Assembly: GCA_007922225.1 (NCBI GenBank)
Contig: ML679941.1
Span: 61,847,079-61,911,078 of the forward strand
Origin: Emydura subglobosa
Taxonomy: Eukaryota; Chordata; Testudines; Chelidae
Length of the DNA: 64,000 nucleotides
Direction of reading: 5' to 3'
In this document: in pieces, positions 49,311-59,835 of the stretch
Position numbering within the stretch: position 1 is the first letter of the stretch
Layout: every line of letters starts with the position of its first letter
Program-made: the position numbers and the translations under genes
Notes under the pieces: model-generated
What the model saw: the letters and a program-made list of their open reading frames with translations, nothing else
What the model was told of the DNA's origin: nothing
Database searches by the model: none

Positions 49311-51080
49311 TCCTTGTGATGTGGTCCACTAGGAATTAGAGTGAAACCAGGAAACAAATTATAACAGCCATCAAGATTATAACAATTTTCAGGCTTTGGG
49401 CTGGATTCAAACTAGTATCCTAAATCCATGGAGACCCTGGGAGTGGCTGGACTGTGAAAACCTGACTCACATTATTGAACACTTAATTCACAAGAAAATG
49501 TCAATTGAAGCCAGTGATCCTACTCACATGAGTGAGTGCTCAGCAACCTGAGCAAGGGTAATGGAAATCTTAGGAAGCTAGAGAGAATGTGCACTCTCCC
49601 CAGATGTTTTCTGAATGGTTATATCTTTCCCTTTTTCTCGTCTTTGCCTCAACCCCATCACCCATTTTCCTTTCTTGAGAGAACAGAAGGACTCTGATAG
49701 AGTTATAAAATCTTGTTGCTTTACATTTTGAGAAGCAGACTTTGAGCACTTCAGAAGATTTTATGGTAATTGTAGATGCTTGAAATTGAAATATGAATCT
49801 TTGGGGAGAAAAGGTTTCATTATCTTTTAATTTCAAGAGGAATGAATGTCATTTTTTAGTCAATGTCTTTTTTCAGAACTCTTGTTAACATTACCACAGC
49901 ATATTATTGCCTTCTGAGAAAGGACTGAGATTCTCTTTCACAGATATTATTCTGTTTGAAATTTCTGTTTTAAGAGAATGAATACGAATTTAAGGTTTTT
50001 TTTAAAAAAAAGCATAAACTTGCTCTCCTCAGCAGTCTGCTAGCATAACCTCCTAATATCTAGGCCTAATGAGGTCTTAGGTGTACTGTTTGATACTGTA
50101 AAAATCTGAGCCTTTAAAAATGGTCTTTCTCATTGCAGAAAAATATTTAAGAAATTCTAATATTTGAGTTATTAGTAGGCTAATCTGACAGAATATTCAG
50201 CTACCACAATATTAATGTAGCACAGCATAGTATCGTGTGTTTGATGGGAAGAACTCTGATGTCTGAAGTACCAGAACATTATTATGGACTGAAGAAAAGG
50301 TTTTGGTCTGTACAAATCCCACTCACCCTGCCCATCTTATACAAATAGCCCCTGCACCTTGTTCCTGAATCACATATGAATGAGGATGATAGCAGGATAG
50401 TACTCTGGATTCTTAGAGTAATGAGTAGATTGCAAAGGTCAAAACAGGAGAGGATTCAAAGATTACTACCTTTACATTTTGTGAAGTAGAGATCCAGTCC
50501 TTGTTTTTATAAATTATGTTATGGAAAGTCTAACAACTGAAAAGTAAAAAAGTAGTCTTTGAAATAGTAATCATTTATATTCTGGTATCAATTTTCAGAA
50601 GAATGCCACTTTTAAATAGTCTCTTTTCTGAGCAGTTTTCTGATATGACTATATTGATTTCTAAGTTGAAACACTGGGCCCTTTTTCCCCCACAACATAA
50701 AAATACTATTAAATATTTTTAGGTAAATCTAAACAATGTGAGACCTTATCTGACTATTTCTGCACTTTGACAATATTCAAAGGACCTTCTGCAGTGACAC
50801 TAATAAGGGGAAACTAGGATCTCAGGGTTATTCCAGATTGTTCAGAGAGGTGATGTGTGCGTGCTTTTTAAAATCACCTACATAAATAAAAGTGAGAATT
50901 TAAATATATTCTTAATGACTGAATCTGGTTGAAAATAATCTTGAAACTAGATGGAACTTAAAATCATAAACAATAAGAAGCACATAATCATTGTGTGCAC
51001 TCCAATGTTTCAGAAAAAAGTATAGTATATCAGAGATATAGAGTTGAGTATTTTTGTTTGGAAAAAACAAAACTACTGGT
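49311..51080. other. Intergenic stretch without recognised gene
   Basis: AT-rich; no gene or repeat identified. Confidence 0.5.
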
Positions 51081-51085
51081 AGTGT

Positions 51086-51840
51086 TGTTGGAGGCTTAGT
51101 ACAATGTGAGTTGCTTGACCACTGTTTTACAGGCCTAGCATAGCTTTAGTTGCTTGCTTGGCTATTTTGACCCCTGTAGCATGACATTTTTTAGAAATAA
51201 ATAAAACTACTGGATAATCTTATAGATGTTAATTTTTGCATACCACGGCACATAAGATAAAATACAGATACCGTATGCGTGCAGCTGCACATAAATAACG
51301 GTAACGAAAACAACAAGTTATTTTTAAACGTTTGGGGGTACACTGTTTTATTGCCATGGGGCAGATTTTTACTCCGACCCTTCTATCACCAGATGATGTT
51401 TTAACAACCCCAATTATTATGGTAAAAATGAAACATAGTTAAGGGTAAAAACCCAATGTAGGTAATTAGCATATATAATAATAAAAAAAAAATTAGGTAA
51501 AGGTTACTTATAAAAGGGTATAAAAAGTCACCACTTAAACAAAGGGGGGCACTCCACGAATACCTGACTCCCTGGGAAGTGCTGCTGGTTGGACCAAATA
51601 ATCCACTGACTCCCTAGCGGGGCCCCTAAAAAAAAAAAAGCCATTCCCGTATACAGCCTTCAGAGTGATTGCTTAGCTCTCCAGGCTTAGTAAGTATGAT
51701 ATATTGTAGTTAATTTTAAGCTTTATATATAACTAGTACATGTATAAAAAACCTTGCACATTAAACCTTATTAATCTGCAAATCGGGTATACTGTATCTC
51801 ACTGGTATCCACACTAATCACAAAATGTCCAAAATCAACA
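51086..51840 (+). repeat. 5' LTR of the endogenous retrovirus
   Basis: Begins TGTTG and ends CAACA. TATA box TATAAAAG at 51509-51516 places the transcription start near 51540. ATTAAA at 51760-51765 is a candidate poly(A) signal. A GTAAGTAT sequence at 51690-51697 is a possible splice donor within R. These assign U3 to about 51086-51540 and R-U5 to the rest. Confidence 0.85.
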
Positions 51841-51842
51841 AT

Positions 51843-51861
51843 TGGCGTCCCTGGGTGGGCT
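51843..51861 (+). promoter_or_regulatory. Retroviral primer-binding site for tRNA-Asn
   Basis: TGGCGTCCCTGGGTGGGCT is the perfect 19-base complement of the 3' end (with CCA) of vertebrate cytosolic tRNA-Asn(GTT). It lies 2 bp after the 5' LTR, the standard position for the minus-strand primer site. Confidence 0.9.
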
Positions 51862-51998
51862 TAATCAGCTGTGAATAAGACAAGTTTTGAGGTGTATGAT
51901 GCAAGGGTTTCTCTCACTGCTTGTCAGCAGGGAAGGCACCTGTCTGGCACGGTTCTCTGCGAAGCTGTCTTTGTATTTGGCTTCAGGAGGAGAGCATA

Positions 51999-53430
51999 AT
52001 GTCTTCTACAGGAATTTATTGTGAGTCAGGTGGTTGAGGGGTTGCTACTCCCGTTCTCCTTTTGCTAAAACCAGTCTCAGATACGGAAGCTTTTGTAAAT
52101 AACCTGGGTAAAAACCCACGGTCTGGAGGAGCATTTAAAGGTAAAACAGCATATGCAGACTTGATGCTCCAATGGGAACAATTCACAAAAATAAAGCCTA
52201 ATCGTTAAAAAAACAAAAAAAAAAAAAGTTTGGCTGCTTTACATGGGTTCGTTTTAGTATCTAAAACCTTTACTAAAGAGTTAGGGAAGCTAGCCAAAAA
52301 ACCCAAGAAGCTGCATGAACAATTAATAGCATGCCAAGGTCAAGTACAAAAACTGAAAATAAAAGTATAAATCTTCAGTGACCCACTGTCTTACTCAGGC
52401 TAATTTGCTCTCTAACTCTCAGTGCGATGTAGAGGGGTACAAAAAAAAAGCTAGACAGTGGGAGAAGATAGCTCATATCTGGGAAGCAAAATGTAAGGAC
52501 GCACAAGCTGCAGTACGTGTTGTTCTGAAGGAAAAAAAAATAAACTGAGGGCCAGTCCCATGCAATTTGTCAGCAGCAGTTGTCTCAGTGTACAAATCAA
52601 TTGGCTGCTGCTCAGGGAATTATTGCTGCCATGCTGTCAGATGGAGGTTGTGACGCTGCAGAAAGTGATGGTATGCCGGACTTTGATCTGTCAGTCCTCT
52701 GTTATGCAGAGACTGTGTGGGATAAAAATAAGTCAGATCAGAGCATAGAATGTCCTTCCTCCATGCTCCTCTCAGGCAAATAGTAAAACAGCTGGCTAAG
52801 AAAAAGCTACTGCGCCTATGGCTGTGATTGTAAAAAACAAAAAAAAGACTATTAAAAAGGGAGGAAAAAAACCCACCACTCACACTACCACCCAAGTAAA
52901 TAAAATACTAAGACCTAAGCAAGCGCAGGCACTAAAAAAAACTTTAAAAAACATTACCCCTAAAAATGTAGTTGCCTGGTTTTCACAGCTTACCACAGTG
53001 CCTCAGTTAAATTATAGTAATTATGCTTTGCTCTTAAAAAAAGTCTCCCATTAAACACCTTCTTAAAACTTCCTGTAAATATACCCAAAAAAAAAAAAAG
53101 CACAAAGGGGTACCCTTATGAGGAATGTTTTTAAGGTAGCAAATCCTGTCAAGCACATTAAGGTACGTTTTCATTTAAAGCAGCAAGCCCTAAGGGAATG
53201 CCCTAATGCTTGCTTACAACGTAAAAAAATCCTATGGCAAGCAATGGGGCATAAAAAAAAAAGGTCAAGACCTTATAAACACAAACTTTCCAACTCATTT
53301 CATAAAAGGGCTACGTCCCCAAAAAAAGTTGCTTGGGTATTCTAAATTTAATAGCTATAACATGAAAGGCACTGTTACAGAGAGTTCGACAAGCTCATTT
53401 ACTAGTAAGCCAAGCCTTCCCTAATAAGCA
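51999..53430 (+). pseudogene. Retroviral gag-like remnants, multiply broken
   Basis: The first ATG after the primer site is at 51999 and is soon followed by an in-frame TGA. Separate open pieces follow: about 52255-52370 (KELGKLAKKPKKLHEQL), 52395-52545 (KARQWEKIAHIWEAKCKDAQ, helical), 52580-52783 (NQLAAAQGIIAAMLSDGG), 52818-53054 (lysine-rich, then NVVAWFSQLTTVPQLNYS) and 53118-53345 (basic). Position, helical/coiled-coil character and a basic 3' part fit Gag, but I see no zinc knuckle and no motif that fixes the genus. Homopolymeric A tracts coincide with several frame breaks. Confidence 0.55.
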
Positions 53431-53898
53431 CAAAAAAAAAGCTGCTGCACAGATGGGGAAAAAAGTGGCTTCTCAGATCATCTTTCAAAATCAAAAAAGC
53501 AAGGAAGGTGATTTAGTCCCTAAGGAAGATATAGAGAGCTCAGCCAAGGGCAAGGCCGTGGAAAAATCAATCCCCTGCATTGGGTACTGTAAAATCAAGC
53601 TCTCCAATATGCCCCTAAAGCTCTAATTGATGGCAAATCAAATAATCCTCGGCTAACCTAATTTGTCCAAAAAAAAAAAAAAAAAAAAAGACTCACACTC
53701 CAAAAAAACATGTTAATAAGGGTCAATGGCCGACCCCACCTCCTGAGGGGAAGACTTCGGAGGCATAGGGGGACCGGGCGTTCCTAAATCCCCTGATATA
53801 TGCAGCACCTTTAACATCTAATAAATGGGAACAACCCATTATCTGGGTGAATTTTAAACAGGGGGTGTTCAAACAGCATATGCACATTAAACCTTATT

Positions 53899-53989
53899 AA
53901 CCTTGCACATTAAACCTTATTAATCTGCAAATCAGGCGTATCGTGTCTCACTGGTATCCACACTAATCACAAAGTGTCCAAAATCAACA
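53899..53989 (+). repeat. Truncated 3' LTR (U5 end only)
   Basis: Matches 51750-51840 over 91 bp with 7 transitions. Just upstream, TGCACATTAAACCTTATTAA is duplicated in tandem (53881-53900 and 53904-53923), marking the deletion junction. ACAGGGGG-TGTT at 53858-53869 could be a relic polypurine tract and LTR start. Confidence 0.82.
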
Positions 53990-53994
53990 AGTGT

Positions 53995-54688
53995 GACAGA
54001 TGTATATGGTATTTTTATACAACAGATGAAGATGGCATCTCTGTTCTGAAGAACTCACAATAATAGATCGCTTGGAAAGATTCAGATATCCTGCCTCCAG
54101 TTCTACTCCTGTGATATCAAACTGGGCCCTAAACTGTCAATGCACAAAATTCATCCAAGCTGTTTTCCTTTCCGTGATGTTACAGTTCCATAAGTCCCCC
54201 TTCACTCATCCTCATGACTTCTCCCCACAATCTCCTTTTCACTGAAAAACTATGATAGCGTTTTATTTGACAACCATTTCTTTCTAATTGTCTACACTAC
54301 ATGTTCTTCCCTGACTAGAGGCAGTTCAGTCCAAAGCATACTCCATTCTAAATTGCATGAAATGTCAAGGCAGGATTTCCAGGGCAACACTGCCTGCTAG
54401 ACTCCTCAGAAGCATATCCTAAATGGGGGCAGGGGAGATGCTAATAGCTGGTCACAGAGAGGGAAATGTGAGCTGTTGAGGGATGATCTAGAAGAAGAAC
54501 CTAAGCCAATGGATCATAGGAGAAGAAGGAAGCTTGAATAATGGAAACATTGAAGGAAGCTTTCTTATCTAAGCAGAGCTAAAACTTTATGATCCAAACT
54601 TTCTAAGGGAAGCCTCTAAATTTCTGCCTGTGACTTTTCACCCACAGTTTTCTGAGCACAAAGAGTTTAGCTGAACATACAGGTCAGG
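53995..54688. other. Intergenic stretch without recognised gene
   Basis: Nothing recognised. Confidence 0.5.
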
Positions 54689-54689
54689 T

Positions 54690-55750
54690 ACTGTGACCAG
54701 GGACCTCTTGGTGTCAACTGGCGGATACACAAGGCTTTACAAGGGTTTCCAGGGTCAGTTATAGGCCTAATAGTTCCCCAAAGTGTGGCATGTAAGGACT
54801 CTACCAAGAGCCAGTAGCCTGTTGGCCATCATAATCATTATAAAATATATCTACAGATAAATATTTAAGAAGTTATTTATTAATACTGAAAATAATGTTC
54901 TTAAAATTTAGGATTAAAGTGGGTCACAAGGAGGTGATACTCTTTAAGAATGTTCCTTTCAGACAGGTAATAACAGATGCTTATCTCCCTGTGTGTATTG
55001 TATATTGTATATGTGTATTGTCTGTTTTGCAATGGAGGTCTATTTGCATACTGAGCCTGATGCTAAGCAAAAGATTGTGAAATTGACAAGAAAGAGAAGC
55101 CCTGTTCATGAGGGGAAAAAACAAAACAAAGGATTTTCCTGATATATCTAAGGGTAGCAACAAACACTCTGGATCTTTCACCAACGAAAGAAGCTGACAA
55201 CATGCCTAGTCTCAGGAATGGAAGATCCCAGCTATGCCTGGGTGTAAAGTGCTAGAAGAATTTTGGGTGAGCATTGCTCTATAAAACATCAAAGTCTCTA
55301 GATAAGTAATCCTATGTTTTGGAATGTGTGTTACGATTTGATTTGATGTGTAACCATTTCTTTCCCGTACTTCTACTTGCTAGCAATTAAATCTCTATAC
55401 TTTGTTATATAAACTTTTATTTGTTTTCGTTGTATACCTATCTAAGTGCTGTGTGTCCAGCAGAATGGCGATCTAAGGTGTAAGTGTTAAGCTGATGTGT
55501 ACTGCTTCTTTGGGAGCAGTGAATCTGTGAAAACTGAGTGCCCGGTGAAGCACAGGCTAAACACTTCAGGAAAACACTCGGGGGGTTGGCGTGTGCCTAT
55601 CGTTAACCCTTAGAGAGAGAGAGAGTGGGGCCTGCATAGGCCTAGAAAGGAGTGCTTGCATTGCCCTTGGCCAGAGGAGTTGGGGTGCTGACCCATGGCA
55701 AGCACAAACAAGGCTTCCCCACACTAAGGGCAGGTGGTAACAGACGTGGG
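54690..55750 (-). repeat. Unidentified 1.05-kb interspersed repeat, copy 1
   Basis: Read on the minus strand this segment parallels 62070-63125 on the plus strand. Shared landmarks in order are CACCTGCCCTTAG, GAAGCCTTGTTTGTGC, CTGGCCAAGGGCAA/TTGGCCAAGGGCAA, ATAGGCACAC, ATGGTTACA/TTGGTTACA, GGGAGATAAGCATCT/GAGAGATAAGCATCT and CACACTTTGGG/CACCCTTTGGC. No coding domain. A retroviral LTR is one possibility because of its length. Confidence 0.65.
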
Positions 55751-56565
55751 TGCCATCAGGCAACATCACAGGAACATTTGTGAAAACCAGTACTGTTTGC
55801 ATGCTGAAGTGAGTGGCTTTTACTATGCAAAATTATGGACCCGCTTTTTAAAGGCTGCTTTTGGCAGTTTGGCTGGAAAATGTTCACATGGTGTAGCAAG
55901 CCTCATTTTTTTCTCCTTACTCCACATCTGCCCACGCTCATCACATGATTCTGTGTACAACAAGCTGTGCCATGTCGTCCATTAGATACACATCAATGCC
56001 AACTTTGACAGCTGTTCTGTTTCTCAGAGAGGCAATCTTTTCTTTTTCACTGTTAGCTTTTTCCACAGGAAGCTGTGTGTCCCGTGAACTGGTATCTAGT
56101 GCAGGTTCAATTTCCTAAACTAAGCCTCAAATTTGAACAAAATAGTTATTGAAACTTAAGACAATCCAGTGAGAGGATTTTATTGGATTCCTTCATTTAC
56201 CAGTACACTAACTAACACATTATGGTAACTGTCAAATTCAGGGGTGTAGAAGAAAGCCACTTGGTTTGTCAGGGGCAATGGCTGAGGGTTAAGACTTTTG
56301 TAAGAGACAGAGGATGTGGGAAAATCAAGACTTTAGTCATTGCTGGCAGTGGGTTGGCAGCTGCAATTGGTTCCTGAGAGTGATGGAAGCAGAGTGGCAA
56401 GTGCCCACCATATGGTTAGTGCTATGAGAGACTCTTGCACAGGTCAGCAGAGCAAGAGGCATTTACTAAAACAATTTGAGACTTGCAGAATGTGAGAGAT
56501 TCTGCTCACAGGTGAGTGACTAGTTTTTATTCACGAGTCATGTGTGAGCTGTGCAGTTCAGATAA
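55751..56565. other. Intergenic stretch without recognised gene
   Basis: Nothing recognised. Confidence 0.5.
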
Positions 56566-56752
56566 AAGGTAGTGTGGTCTAGTGAGCCGAGCCCTGGATT
56601 GAGACTAGGTTCTATTCCCAGTTCTGCCCCTGTCTTGGACAAGTCACTTCCCTTCAGTTTCGTCATCTGTAAAACGGGGATCATGATACTGAGAGCTCCT
56701 TGGTAAAGCACTTAGAGATCTAGTGATAAAAAAAGCTAAGTGTTATTATTTA
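56566..56752 (+). mobile_element. MIR SINE
   Basis: Landmarks in order: GTAGTGTGGTCTAGTGAGC (A-box area), GGTTCTATTCCCAGTTCTG (B-box), GACAAGTCACTTCCCTTCAG (core), CATCTGTAAAACGGGGATCA and TAAAGCACTTAGAGATCTA (tail), ending TTATTATT. A standard, moderately diverged tRNA-derived CORE-SINE. Confidence 0.92.
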
Positions 56753-58912
56753 ACAGTCCACAATGATAGCTTCAGCTTCTCCTATAAAAGCATATGTCCT
56801 CTATGCAATAAAAATGTATTATGATTTAATAACAGAGAAATGAAGGGCAGAAAAGCAGGGCATATTGCTCCTTCTCAGCTATTCCTCTTTCATGGACATT
56901 GTGTCAGACATGCATTTATTTAAGTATCTTCAAAGTGTTTAATGGAAAAACCCATACATATGAAATATGAATAACTGTGTTTTAAGGACAGAAAATTTCC
57001 ATTACAATCACATTTTCTTCTGTTCCAACTCTGAACACTGATGGCTTGTTTATAGTATTATAGGCGCTATAATGTTATAGAAGTCTTATTTATAGTGTTA
57101 TAGGCACTCAGGTTTAAAGCTAGCCTGGTACAGTTTTTCTCTCGTGTGTTTTATTTTAATAACTCCAAGTAAGAAGTACTTTTTGTGTATTATTGAGGCA
57201 GCAGTTTTGATGCTAATGCTGCAAAACAGTTTCCTCTATAAACACTGATTATCATAACTTGGAGAAACATTAGCCGTTTGGGCTGAAATTTTCAAGGGCT
57301 AGTCTCTGTGCAAAAGTGAATCTTTACAGCAGCTGTGACTAGGTTCAGCTCATGTGTTTTTGAGTCAGAAAAAAGAGGGTGAACAATGTTTCCCCTATTT
57401 ATAAAAAAAATTCTTCCAACCTTTTGGATGCAGTGGGAATACTTGTAGAGTAAGGTATTATCCCAAACGTGAGTACAGTGGCTGCATCAGATCTACTACT
57501 CAGAAATTGCAAAGTGTAGTAGAGGTTTTTTGTTTGTTTTTTAGCAAAGCTTATAAATAGTCATCTAAGGAATGGTATGTTGTGCATGAGTGTGAAGCTA
57601 ACTTAGATGAACAGTGAACTAACTAGCCCCCCTGAATAGCTGTGCATCAGAACAGGCAATTTTCAAATGTTTTGAGAAACACAGGATCTGCTAGTACAGC
57701 TTTCCCGGCTGGGAGAATGAGCACTTTTACTACTCACTCCTTTGTTGCAATCATACAGCTAATGATGATTTACTGGTATGTCAATAGGCAGAGTGAGAAT
57801 GAAGTTGTAAGAAACTGGCTTCCGCAAAATATTGCAGAACTAGATATATTCACTTTAAAATAAATGGTGCAACAACAACAACAATAACAAAGTCAGAGCT
57901 CCGAGGAAGGGAATAAGAATGAAATGAGGTCAGAACAGGATAGAAAGATCAACAGGATGTAAACATTTCTCTGGAGACAACCCATTTTCCATGTTCCCAA
58001 AAGTGCATATAACCCAAAAGTGTGAAGTACTCTGATGTGAATGTAAGCGAAGCATTGCATATTTAGTGTCTCAGTTTCCATGTCAAATGTGCACAATATA
58101 CAAATATAAAGATGGCCTTTCTAAATGTATACCCTGCAAACTCCACCAGGGCCCTGGGGACTTTCCTTCTCACACATTATCACTGGTAGTAAAGATTCTG
58201 AAGGCCAAATATGCCATCAGTTAGACTAATGAAACATCATCCTTAATAGTTTCAGTAACTCTTGTGCAAAGTCACTGCAGTCAATAAGATTGCACAGATA
58301 TAAGTGATTAGAATTAAGTAAACTTTTGTGTTGATAATGCACAAGATGGAATACCGTCCAACTCACTGTCTTATAGCTACATTGGCTTTGCAGCACAAAT
58401 CAGAGTAAAAATGTATTTTTGTAACTGGTGCAAGAAGATGTGATTCTGAATATTACAGAGAGCAGAGTTCAGCATTTGCATGTGTAGAGGCCTTTCTGGA
58501 CTCAACACGAATGTTGCCAGCCTCTCTTGTGCTACAATTGACAAGTACTAAAATAGCTTTACAGTATAGCTAGTACTGTTCGACAGCAGCACGTTGCAAG
58601 TATCAGTGCCCCTGCCCTGCCTCACCCCCATAATGCAGCAAAAACAATGGACTGACTGTCATCCTTATGAAACTGCTGTACTGTAATTACTTCATAATGA
58701 GCACTTTTATTGTACTGTACTTACAAAAATTTTTATAATACTGTGTTTTCCTCGCTCTTTTGTCTACCTATTTGATATATTTAAATGTACTGAAAGGGTT
58801 ACATATATAACCATGAGCAGTAAATCATTCAGTATTCATGGAATTCTGAAAATCCAAGAATCCTGGAATTCTGCAGCTAGATAGCATGTGCTGAGACTGA
58901 CACACAGGTGTC
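56753..58912. other. Intergenic stretch without recognised gene
   Basis: A (CAA)n-like run is at 57870-57890. Nothing else. Confidence 0.5.
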
Positions 58913-59835
58913 ATAGGACATAGGAATAATTTTTTCATATCAGATTAATGGTCCAGCTAGTATCCTTTTTCTGACAGAGGCCAATACCAGATGGTCAGAG
59001 GAAGATAGAAAAGTCCATAGTATTCGATTATGAAATAATCTGTCACAGGGTGGGATGCCCTTTAAGGGAATCAGGCTTAGCCCCACCTGTGAAAATAAAA
59101 GGCCTTCCATGCCCCAAAAAGCTTACAATTAATTACTTAGTTTAAAATTCTAACAGGTTCCTCCTTTTGATTTCGTTATCTGTCTCATTGTTCCTGTATT
59201 GTGAGAGGATAAACAGGAGTTTCTAAACTTACTTTCTCTATAACTTTCATTTTTATATCTTTAAAATGTCCCCTCTTATTCTTCTCTAGTCTAAACTACC
59301 CAATCCCTTCTTTTCAGTCTTTCATCATTTGGAAGTTTCTCTATGCCTCTAATCATTTTTGTTGCCTGTGTCTTAATCCGTCCCAGTATTCCAGATAAGG
59401 AAGTACTCATAGACAATATGATGCCATTATATAAACCTATCTTTTATTAAAATATAGCCTAACATTTTTTTTTGCTTTGCTCAGGTGTCTCTTCTAAGTG
59501 ATTACAGTTCAATTAAAACCCAGCAGTTTATGAATAGTTCTGATTTTTTCCATCCAGAGTACTTTGCCTTGCATCCAACAATATTGAATTTCATCTGTTA
59601 GTATACTGTTAGTTTATCTAGTTAGATGTTCCTTTGTTTTCTTTCATCTTGACTAACCTAAATAACTCAGTATCTATAATGTTTATCACTTCAACAGCAC
59701 CACAGAAGTCATGTATTTGCGAAAGAGTTTTCTACAAAGAATTCTTTCCAGGTGTCTGGCTGGTGAGTCTTGCCCATATGCTCAAGGTTTAGCTGATCGC
59801 CATATTTGGGGTCAGGAAGGACTTTTCCCCCAGTG
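58913..59835 (-). mobile_element. Old CR1/L3-type LINE 3' fragment
   Basis: The plus strand shows the reverse of a CR1-like 3' end (CAGATTAATGGTCCAGCTAG, CAGAGGCCAATACCAGATG), then TTTCATCATTTGGAAGTTTC and ATTTTTGTTGCCTGTGTCTT, reverse of the RT-distal coding part. The landmark TTGGGGTCAGGAAGGAC sits near 59807-59823. Strongly diverged; edges approximate. Confidence 0.65.

Larger units (their letters stand above)
51086..53989 (+). mobile_element. Small defective endogenous retrovirus (LTR, PBS, gag-like remnants, truncated 3' LTR)
   Basis: Both ends are exact: AGTGT flanks the element (51081-51085 and 53990-53994), it begins TGTTG and ends CAACA. A 755-bp 5' LTR (51086-51840) is followed after 2 bp by a tRNA-Asn primer-binding site. 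The 3' LTR keeps only its last 91 bp (53899-53989), differing from the 5' copy at 7 sites, all transitions. The 2-kb interior holds broken lysine-rich frames and no recognisable protease, RT, integrase or envelope. The interior and most of the 3' LTR have therefore been lost by deletion. Confidence 0.87.
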
